Source: Aphelocoma coerulescens
Lineage: Eukaryota; Chordata; Aves; Passeriformes; Corvidae
NCBI RefSeq assembly: GCF_041296385.1
Contig: NC_091022.1
Span: 23,207,967 to 23,271,966, forward strand
Reading direction: 5' to 3'
Length of the DNA: 64,000 bases
Shown here: piece after piece, positions 55,755 to 64,000 of the stretch
Layout of the letters: every line of letters begins with the position of its first letter
Numbering within the stretch: position 1 is the stretch's first letter
Position numbers and translations under genes: made by a program
The notes under the pieces: model-generated
Database searches by the model: none
Told to the model about the DNA's origin: nothing
What the model saw: only the letters and a program-made list of their open reading frames with translations

Positions 55755-57685
55755 CACACATTCCCAAGGGAGGAGAGGAGAGGAGCTGGAACGTGGTGGG
55801 GAGGGAGTGGGTGGGAGGCAGGGAAAGACTCTACCCCGTCACCCCTTCAAATTATAGGCGTATCAGTATATCACCAACTTAACAGGCTGCCCTCCAAGTC
55901 AAGGGCATAGGAGCAGCATGGCTGCCTATGTCTTCTGCAGGACCAGAATGGGGCTGGAGCTCCTTTTGGGGCCCCTCACTGGGCTGTGGGGGGACCCTCA
56001 GGATGCCCCAGCCCACTGGCAGTGGGGTAGACCCTAGGCTGTTGTTTCACTGCCAGTGGTGAAGGCAAAGACCCATTTCCAGGCTGATCCTGTGTCTCAG
56101 GATGCAGTCAGGTTCTTTGCTGAGGACTCAGAGATGCAGGCAGATGGGGCTGAGACAGCTGAGCAGCTGCAGCCTGATGCAGGATCATCCTGCACGTTTT
56201 ATAGGGAGCTGGATGTGATGGTGGAATGAGGGAAGGGCAAAAAACCCCTGCAGGTCTCCCCCAGTCCCTGTGCAGGGCTGTCGCTCCCACTCTCAACTGC
56301 ATCCCTGTTTCTGCTACAGATGAAGCAATCGAGGCCCAAAACAGGCCCCAAATGTGTCCAGACCTCAGATCCCAGCTCCTGTAGTCTCCCAGCCAGATAC
56401 GAGGATGTTTCTGTGAAATTCACACCTTTTCTAGTTCCTACTGACATTATTTTATGGCATTTAAAGAAGGTGCTTTGCTCCAGGTCTTTCCATCCCAAGA
56501 GCTGATGCAGAGAATGCATAGTTAAGGCATCCTTTGGCAATGCAGCTACACAACTCCTTCTCTCCACTCTCTCCCACCAGGCCAGCAGAAACTCCAGGTT
56601 GGGCAACTGGTTCAACCAGGAACACAAGTGGCCCTTGTAACAACAAACAGGGCCAGAGGCCAGGCACATTGGTGAATGCTGCCCAGCTGCTAGCCCTGGG
56701 TACACAGACCCTGGCATTCCAGGTGGCTGAGGAGGAGGAGGGATGGTGAGGGGGCAGAATCATTCCCCACGCTCTGTCAGGCTATGATGCACACATGGCA
56801 CAGGACCTGAGAGAGCCCTGGGGTCTTCTGCCTGGCTGCCTATGTGCTGGGAAGTGTGCTGTGTCCCAGTGCCTCATTTTGCAAGTCCCACTGACGAAGG
56901 ACCAGCCATGGGCCATGGAGTCTGCAGAACTGCAGACATGATCCCCCGATCTCACTGGGTCTGGTTAGTTTATCCACAGCCTGGCCAGTCTTGGGTTCAT
57001 GATATAAAAAGACCCATAGGATGGAGGGCAGCTCAAGGATGTGAGGGAAGGAGGTGCATCATGCCCCAGGAGATCCCCCAGGATGTAAGGACAGAGCTGT
57101 AGGATTCCCTCAGCAGTGTTTCTGCTGTGCTGTGTTCACTGAAGTCAGGGATCCCTGACGGATGCTGTGGAGACCCAGCTGCTCCCGAGGACTTGTATGT
57201 TTGGGAGATGAATCAGTAGGTTGGAGGAGACTCCAGTTTCCTTCCCAGAGCAGAGGGCGGATGGCAGCAAGAAGATTCAGCTCTGTGGTCCTGAGCTTTT
57301 CCAGACTCATACTGGCACCCATCAGAGAATCTGGAGCAGAGAAGGGATCATCTCTGTCCTTGGTCCCTGCTGATCCCATTTGGTCAATCTCCAGCCCAGT
57401 GAGGGGTGTGGCTGGGCACTGTAGTGGTTCCTTGGGAGAAGCCTGCCTGGGCAGGCTGCCCAGCTGGGAGCTGCAAGAGAGGAGGGCACAGATGGAGGCA
57501 GTGCAACACCTTCCCTGGCTTGTTCTCAGCATTTCTCTACTTTCCTCTTGTGAAACCTGGAGAAGTGTTTCTGCTCAGTTCAGCATCCCCATGTTGAGCA
57601 GCACCATGGGGAGACAGGATCACAGCCTGTCCCAGCCCTCCTCTTCCCCTCTCCCTTCCAGGTCCCTGTCATGTTCTCCCTTCCC
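55755..57685. other. Filler, possible MIR fragment, no gene seen
   Basis: Frames of 172 codons (56199-56717, minus) and 202 codons (57162-57770, plus) are opposed by others and carry no domain. A possible MIR piece is at 56300-56400. Confidence 0.48.
56300..56400 (-). mobile_element. Possible MIR SINE fragment
   Basis: ATCCCTGTTTCTGCTACAGATGAAGCAATCGAGGC resembles the reverse of MIR ('GCCTCAGTTTC..CATCTGTAAAA..GGGAT'). Later sequence (GTCCAGACCTCAGATCCC) is only loosely compatible. Weak. Confidence 0.33.
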
Positions 57686-57689
57686 AGCT

Positions 57690-58215
57690 CTCCCGGCGGC
57701 CTGCATCCCTCTCATCGAGGATTCATTGTCTTGTCAGCCTCTAGTTAGCCGGCATGCGTACGAATCATAAATTACCCCGCCCGGGCCTCTGCTATGCTTC
57801 AGCACAGACAAAAAAATTGCACTCCATCACCGTGTCTACCGGCTTTTAGTGGTATTGATCAATGCTGCTCCCTTCCCGCCCCCCCCCTTTTCATTTTAAC
57901 CGAGCTGGTTAAGTGCAGTATCTTATTTTGTGCTGGGACAAATGAAAAGAATATTAGCAAGGGCTGAAATATATCTCTTTTTTATCTCTCTGCTACTTTT
58001 TTATTGAATCTTTCTGAGTAGGTGGCTTTCCGTAGGATGACAGCCTCATGACAGGCTCCTCATTAGAGCTGAGACAGTAATTGTGATGCATTTCCCTGCG
58101 CGGCCTTTTCACTTCTCCCCCCCCCTCCTGCCTTTCCTCCTCTCTCCCTTTCCCCTGATTTGTAAAGTGATTGGATGTACAGACTCACTCAGTTTCTTAA
58201 ATTATTGCCCAGCTT
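57690..58215. promoter_or_regulatory. Strong candidate regulatory block (57.9 kb)
   Basis: CpG-retaining left edge (GGCGGCC, AGCCGGCATGCGTACG) with CGAATCATAAATTACC. Then a perfect palindrome ATTGATCAAT at 57854-57863, GCAGTATCTTATTTTGTGC, GAATATTAGC, TTTTTTATTGAATC, CTCATTAGAGC and AGTAATTGTGATGC. The right edge has TGCGCGGCC. A C9 run (57879-57887) and a C8 run (58118-58125) interrupt. The long, CpG-retaining mix makes it a top candidate. Confidence 0.53.
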
Positions 58216-58219
58216 AATC

Positions 58220-59625
58220 CATCTTCCACTGCCCCGCACCGGGCAGCCATGATCTCCGCAGATGGAGAGCCAGGGTCGGATCACGAGGGGTTCCTCACCT
58301 CTCCTGCTGCTGGGCTGCCACTCGCCATGAGAAACATGGTGCTGGACCCAATGGGACGTGCAACAGCCTCCGATGAGCCCAGGGTGCTGTTCAAACATGC
58401 ATTTTTACTGAGTGACCCATGGGATCAGCCTCAGCTGGGGTTAACTGTGTGCAGTAGCACTGCACCAGTTTGCACCAGTCCTCTCCAGTATCCAGCTTGT
58501 CTGGACAGGCAGCTACAAGAACAACTCTTTCTTTGGAAGGAAATCAATATTTTAGCAAGCTTTTCTGCCTCAGATCCCTCTGTAGTTTTTACTCTCAGGA
58601 GAAGCAGGTGTATTTTCTAAGCTGCTTGGCATCCTGGGCAAATTAGCAGGGAGCAGTGTCAGGGATCAGGCTTTTGGTGGGGATGCAGCAGAGTGCAGGT
58701 CTTCTCTGTGACCCAGTTTGTTCATGGGGTTTTGAGGTCCCCCTGTCCATGTCTCTACGTGTTTTATACACCCATGGCATATAAAACCATCTGTCACTCA
58801 TCCCGTGCCTCTCTTTGCTGGATTCAAGGCAGGAGGGGCCCCGTGCTGTGCCAAGCACAATCCAAGTCCAGCTTCTGCTGGTGCCCTGCAGCATCTTTGC
58901 GCTGTGATGCAGGAGTGATTCCTCAAAAACATTTTCTTACTTGAAAAGCCATTTCTTCAGACCTCTGCCACCTTCCTGCCTGCACAGACCTCCAAAAGGC
59001 ATGTGCTCCTAGGGAGGCCTGCTCAATGCAGGGTGATGCCTCAGTGGTCTGGATGTGCTTGCTGCTCTGTGGGGTGTTTGCAGAGTTAAGTCGTGCTGTG
59101 GATGCAGTCATGGCCAGACACTGAACCCAGCCACGGCACACAAACCTTGAGTCACCTCACTGCCTATCACTGCCTCTGGCACCTGGATCTCCACTGCCAC
59201 GTGTAGAGCAACTGCAGCAGGGGCCAGATCCAGGGTACCTGGTCCTGGGCAGCAAGCTGAGGTCTGCATCCCACAGCCAGGCAGGAGATGGGAACGCCCT
59301 GATGGAAGGAGTGGGAGGTGCCCTAACCTCGTGCAGGTTTTTGGGGGCCTATACGTTTTGGTACCAACCAGCAGGATCCAAGACAGTGCCCAGCAGGCAG
59401 GATGCTGCCTCATGGGGATGGCACTGGGACCACACTAGTAAATAACAGGGAGATGGGGCAGCAGTGAGCAACATTATTCCTGCTCCCTCACTTTATTACC
59501 AAATATTTTTTGCCTCTACTGTTATTCTGGGATGCTCTGCACTGACACATGAACCATCTCTGCCTTGAGCCACCCTTGTCATCTCCCCTCCTTGGCTGCC
59601 ACTTACTACCAGGGCTCTGTGAGCC
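58220..59625. other. Filler sequence, no gene seen
   Basis: No gene or repeat recognised; open frames are short and overlapping. Confidence 0.5.
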
Positions 59626-59629
59626 TCAT

Positions 59630-59875
59630 CGGTTGCGGCGTGGGCTCGTCAGGAGAAGAGTGAGTGTTTTGCTATTTCCAAGCTAATATGGGGCTTTCTT
59701 TGAATTATTGTTTTTTGAGATGGAAGGAAAGGAGGCTTGTCACACGAGATACCTGCTATCAGTACACAAATAACAACAAGCCCATCATCGAATGGAAAAT
59801 AATCGCCGCGGAAACCGAGTTGCAGAGCAGCCGGGAGGGATTATTACAGGCGCTGGCAGTGGTGATGCTGTCAAG
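59630..59875. promoter_or_regulatory. Candidate regulatory block (59.7 kb)
   Basis: CCAAGCTAATATGGGGC, TTGAATTATTG, CAAATAACAACAAGCCC, CATCGAATGG, AAAATAATCGCCGCGG and GGGATTATTACAGGCGC. CpGs are retained at both ends (GGTTGCGGCG, ATCGCCGCGG). Confidence 0.47.
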
Positions 59876-59879
59876 GAGC

Positions 59880-62440
59880 CTGTGTCAGCACTTCCATTAC
59901 CACCCACATGGCTTCAGCACGGCCCCTGAAGCAGGGCACAGGGCTGCAGGGCCCCTGCGTAGGGTCATTTCTATTCAGAAGAGTTTCAGATCAACTGGTT
60001 TTGGTTGGGTTTAAATGATGGAGTGTTTAAGAGGAAGAGAGTGCAAATAGGAGAGTGAGATGGAGGGAGGCATTTCAAAGGAGGGGGGTTTGGTACTCAG
60101 GAAGTGGAAAACAGTTTAATGTAGGAGAAATCAGGAGTTTGGACTGAAGAGCTGGTCCTCATGGGAGCAAGCTTCAGATGGTCACAAGGAAGGATAGCAT
60201 GGGGAGGCACAGGTGGCGGTGCCTGTGCCACCCATGGCAGCAGTTCCTGGGGAAGCACCTTACTGTGCAAATAAGCCATCAGTGCCCCAGAGCAATGGAG
60301 TTATAAACAATTTATTTCATTCATTTGGCAACTTACTGAGCTCCTGTGCAGAGTGAGCCCTCATGCCTTGTAAACTTTGCTCATTGACTTGGAAGCACTG
60401 TTTACTCTGAGCTGCATAGTGGTGAGGGGCTGTATACATCCTGTGCTGTCAGGACTGTTGGTGGGCTGGGTTTCCATTTTTTTTTTTCTTAAATGCTCTC
60501 CAAAACAGCAGTTTGCATTCTGCTTGTGAGGGAAAGCTCTGCCTTCCAAGTGATGCACTCCCACCCTGCATAAGCCTCCCAGTGCTGTCAGGGCACAGGT
60601 GCAGGGCAGGAGCAGGGGTGACTTCACGGCTTCGTGCCTATTCAATATCATGCTTGTGTCCCCAGAACCTGAGCCCAGCTCCCATCCTGGAGCCCAGGTC
60701 CCATTACCAGCTGCTTTGCAGTGAATCAGACCTTTCTCAAAGGACTCAGGAGAATTATCTTCGATCCATATCAGTGTAACTGAGTGAAGGATCCGGCCCT
60801 CCATCCCCAGTGGGATCAGGAGGGTTTGATCTAGTCCCTACCTGGGCTGGGATCCATTTGCAGGTGCCCTCTGAAAGAGCCTGGGGACAAATTCCTCCAC
60901 ACAGGGGTGCATGTGCGCACTGAGGGCTCTGCTCTCAGAGCAGGAAATATTCGGTTTCAACACTTGGAGTTAAACATTTCCGCGGAGCCCAGGAGACCGT
61001 GCAAACAGCAGGAGCACCAAGGCTCTGCCTTTTCATCTCTCTGGCACTGGCAAGCGGGGGGTCAGCAGCAAGGGAAGCACGGCAGAGCCACGGAGGGTAA
61101 ACACTGGAGCCGAGCCTACCGAGTAACCAGAGAGTGAAGGGGAGAGAGAGGGGCAAAGAAAACAAAAACACAGCTGCCAAAAAACAAAAGCCTGAAAAGA
61201 GCCATTCAGTGTCTCCCAGGAGCAGGTTTGGCACAGGGCAGGGAAGGACAAGCAGAGAGCAGGCGCAGGTCCCTCCTGCTCACGGATATGGGCCCTTTGT
61301 TTTGCCCTGGGCAAATCAATGCCCTCCGCTCCATCCAGAGGGGCAAGCACTTACACCCCAGCACCGTCCAGCCACACACATGGTGCAGCATCCTTTGTTT
61401 TCTCCTGGATATCAGGATGTCCCTGCTCTGGAGAGGAGAGGTGAGATGTATGCATCTCTCTCCACCCTGGCATTCACGAACAAAGCCTGAGGACTTGCCA
61501 TGCCCATCCTCTCCCTCTCCGCACAACCCATCATCCTACACCGTGGAGATGGGTACCACTGCCCGGAGCAAGACGCCACAGCGTGGGTGTGTGCCAGGCT
61601 CTGGGCATGCTGCAGATGTGGATGCTGCTGATTTGGGGAGACGCATCCCAAGAGCAGCCTCTGTGGCACTGCAGGCACGCAGCGGGTTCCACAGACCTGG
61701 GGAGGCTTGCGTAGGTGTCCTCCTGGCACGGGAGAGAATCCCTCCTTTCTGCCTGTCACTTGTACTTAGCCCTGCTCCTGTGAAAGTGTGGTTGTCAGCC
61801 CCTTGGGCCAGGAGTCAGGGCTCCTTCTGTCTCCTGCTTTGCGATCTGTGTGTCAGGGACTTGGCTGTGTGTCCGGGTTCCTGTTCTCCTGCCCCTCTGG
61901 AAGCCCTTGGTTCAGTGCAAGCACCAGCCTCCCGCACTCACTGGAGCAAGGGGATCTTCCCCAGCTGTCATGGGGATGCGGAATGACAGCTGTCACATCC
62001 TTCCTTGGCACAAATTCATCACTGTATCATTGGTATAGCTGGTGGCTAAGGCCACTGCTGCTCAGTTCTCCTGCTGGCCTGGGCTGGGGTTGGGAGCAGC
62101 CATGGAAGAGAGCAAGGCTTCTTCCCATGGCCTGAGATCGCTCCTGGTTGCCCCAGCCATTGAAAGCCAAAGTCACCTCTGTTTAGGAACATGCACTCCA
62201 TGGGAGAGAACCAGCAGGGCGCAAGGACTTGGGTGTGCAGGGGGTTAAAAATCCCACCAGTCTGGTGTTCCAGCTGGTCCCCAGCAGGGGACCCTGACTA
62301 TGCATCCTGATCCAAGGCTGCCAATCCCAGTTCTGTGGTCCGGGACAGTCCATCACCTCCTCCAGCAAATGAACATCTCTGGGCTCCCCGTAGAGCAGGG
62401 ACACGTGGATGCTCAACCTCTCTTCCACCCTTTGGTGCTG
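59880..62440. other. Filler sequence, no gene seen
   Basis: GC-rich noncoding texture. The 252-codon plus frame at 61228-61986 has no domain and overlaps minus frames of 105-115 codons. A T12 run at 60478-60489. Confidence 0.5.
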
Positions 62441-62446
62441 CTGAGA

Positions 62447-62482
62447 GCATCCCAGCCCCAGCAGGCATCCCAGCCCCAGCAG
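62447..62482. repeat. 18-bp exact tandem duplication
   Basis: GCATCCCAGCCCCAGCAG occurs twice head to tail (62447-62464, 62465-62482). The absence of mismatches suggests a recent duplication. Confidence 0.92.
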
Positions 62483-62484
62483 CC

Positions 62485-63325
62485 AAAGCTGTGGATGGCT
62501 GGCGATGTAGGCCCCACAGCGCTGGCCTGGGCCAGGAGTGGGGATGCAGCACGGTAGGGCAGAGGGCAGCCTGTTTACCCATATGTCTGTACACCCCACA
62601 GTGGGGATCCAGCAGGATTTCCCGTCCGCTCAAAGGCTGCCTGTTTATTTTGGGAGGGAGACTCAGACAGCTCCATTGTTTTGCTGTGAAGTTGGGGTTA
62701 TAAATAGCAGGTGGTCGGGGACGCACCTGGGCTATTTTGGGCCCCCACTAGACAAAAGTGGAAAAGCTCCAAGAGGAAGGTGGAATTACTGAAATGCTGA
62801 CCTTTCCTGCAAGGGTCAGCAGGAGCTGGTTGTTTGGGTTTGGGTTGGATTCTGGGCATTATTTAAACATGAGGGAAGGAGGAGAGAGGAAGATGTTCCA
62901 AGTTGCATGAACAGCATGCTGTGTCCTCCCTGTCAGAAGGGTGGTGGGAATGAGGGGCCGAGGCACCTGGGATCTGCCTGGGAGCCTCTGGGAGTGGCCC
63001 AAGTCCAGAGCAGAGACCAGCAGGGTTTTCTTCCTGGCTCTGCAGATGGGAGAGTTCCCAGTGGAGAGGGAAGCTGGGGAGGTAGCCCCATAGCACTGGC
63101 CTGCCCCAACCTGCCCCTCATGCCTCAGTTTCTCCCACTTCCTATCAGGATGCTGAAGAAAAGGGCAACTAATATCCCAGTGATAGCCCTGCTTCTCCCA
63201 GGCACAAACACTTTGTCCTGCTGGAGGGCAAAGATAAGCCAAGGTGACTCTCGAACTTTTTCAGACACTTTCCCTCGTTAAATGCTTGTGCCAGGCAGTT
63301 ATACAGGGAGAAGCAGGGATCCAGT
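62485..63325. other. Filler sequence, no gene seen
   Basis: No gene recognised; a possible MIR piece at 63115-63175. Confidence 0.5.
63115..63175 (+). mobile_element. Possible MIR SINE fragment
   Basis: CTCATGCCTCAGTTTCTCCC (63118-63137) matches the MIR 'TGCCTCAGTTTCC' segment. The downstream match is poor, so this may be a chance similarity. Confidence 0.35.
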
Positions 63326-63329
63326 AAAG

Positions 63330-63590
63330 CTGCTCACACCAATGTTTTATCCTTTGAGAAGGTCTGTTCCTTTAATGGGGATTCATTTAACTGGACTCCA
63401 CCATCATTAGGAACCATAAAATGGCACCTTTTGGCTCCTGATTGGAAGGCCACATTGCACACAGCCCCCTCGTATCCAGCACTGGCTGCTTTATTGTGCA
63501 TTACTGCCTCTCCCTCGGATTTAACCAATTTGATCCATGTCTAATACATAAATAAATAATCCAGCAGGAGGGTTCATGTTGGATGACAAC
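63330..63590. promoter_or_regulatory. Candidate regulatory block (63.4 kb)
   Basis: CCTTTAATGGGGATTCATTTAACTGG, CATCATTAGGAACCATAAAATGG, GCTTTATTGTGCATTACTGCC, GGATTTAACCAATTTGATCC and CTAATACATAAATAAATAATCC. Evenly spaced A/T words over 240 bp with few CpGs. Confidence 0.45.
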
Positions 63591-63594
63591 AGGC

Positions 63595-64000
63595 AGCTAT
63601 AAAGCACATTTCTCCCTGCCAGAGCCATCTGAGCCAGGCTCCGCACGCCCTCTCATGAGCAGAGCTGCTAGTACAGCTGGGAGAGGGGGCCTGGGGACCC
63701 GCAGGCTTCTCTCTTTTATGGGAACTTCATTGTTTGCTTTAGAGTTTTATTTTATGTTAAATAGATGCTGTATATTCCTTACAGAGGGGGCAATAAAGTT
63801 TCTGAGCTGGAAGAAATTGGCTTCAGAGCAGGGAGTGAACCAGGGAGATGTGGCTGGGCAGGGAAGTGGGGGAGAGGATTGAGGGTAAGGAGGGAAATGC
63901 CTCACTTGCAGATCTGCCCCAGAGACTCAACCCAGCTAGGGATTGGGGTACACAGGCAGCCCCAAATCTCACCCAGGGGTGATACAGCCCCAAGGGACCC
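63595..64000. other. Filler to window end, no gene seen
   Basis: A short AT-rich patch at 63728-63790 (TTTAGAGTTTTATTTTATGTTAAATAG, then GGGCAATAAAG). No exon is evident running off the right edge. Confidence 0.45.

Noticed and set aside
61228..61986. 252-codon plus-strand frame
   Set aside because: Low-information composition in GC-rich DNA, no domain, overlapping minus-strand frames, no exon structure.
1..64000. CRISPR arrays, operons, ribosome binding sites, tRNA and rRNA genes
   Set aside because: No regularly spaced repeats with spacers, no prokaryotic gene packing, and no tRNA B-box-like or rRNA sequence seen on either strand; the window is vertebrate nuclear DNA.

Overview
The window is vertebrate nuclear DNA and almost certainly from a bird. 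The best evidence is a complete solo LTR (50215-50759, minus strand) that I recognise as belonging to a widespread avian endogenous-retrovirus LTR group, flanked by a perfect 5-bp target-site duplication. A short CR1-like 3'-end remnant (about 47568-47612) and several old MIR-type SINE remnants agree with this. Interspersed repeats are otherwise very sparse, as expected for a compact avian genome. Nothing looks bacterial, viral or organellar.

I cannot support any protein-coding gene, tRNA, rRNA or known ncRNA. All long open frames are scattered and overlap on both strands. They lack recognisable domains and mostly lack matching splice sites, so they fit chance openings in GC-rich DNA. The best candidates are a 226-bp exon-like interval at 14015-14240, a 295-codon frame at 42970-43857 and a CpG-rich patch at 40613-40825. 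All three are reported as leads, not genes. The window therefore looks like a large intron or intergenic stretch; the sequence alone does not name the gene it belongs to.

The main structure is an alternation of two textures. GC-rich, CA/TG-rich, CpG-poor filler makes up most of the window. Embedded in it are about 40 blocks of 100-500 bp that are AT-rich, or AT-rich with unexpectedly retained CpG. They are dense in homeodomain cores (TAAT/ATTA), POU-like, SOX-like, forkhead, GATA, CRE and nuclear-receptor half-sites. Several contain perfect palindromes or repeated words. This texture is typical of conserved noncoding elements clustered around developmental transcription-factor genes. Conservation itself cannot be seen in one sequence, so these blocks are calls from composition and motifs.

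Layout: 1-15 kb has scattered blocks at about 1.6, 3.4, 5.1, 6.3, 7.6, 9.6, 11.4 and 13.9 kb. 15-25 kb has strong blocks at 16.0, 17.1, 20.0, 21.0, 22.1, 22.7, 23.7 and 24.2 kb. 25-30 kb is the poorest part. 30-39 kb is dense (30.2, 31.9, 32.9, 33.8, 34.9, 35.5, 36.1, 37.1, 38.6 kb). 39-41 kb holds an (ATATT)n microsatellite with repeated flanks. 41-49 kb is dense again (41.3, 43.2, 45.6, 46.2, 46.7, 47.2, 48.2, 49.1 kb). 50-51 kb holds the solo LTR. 52-64 kb has blocks at 52.2, 52.6, 53.8, 55.5, 57.9, 59.7 and 63.4 kb. If the interpretation is right, the blocks would be enhancers acting on one or a few developmental genes outside or spanning the window.
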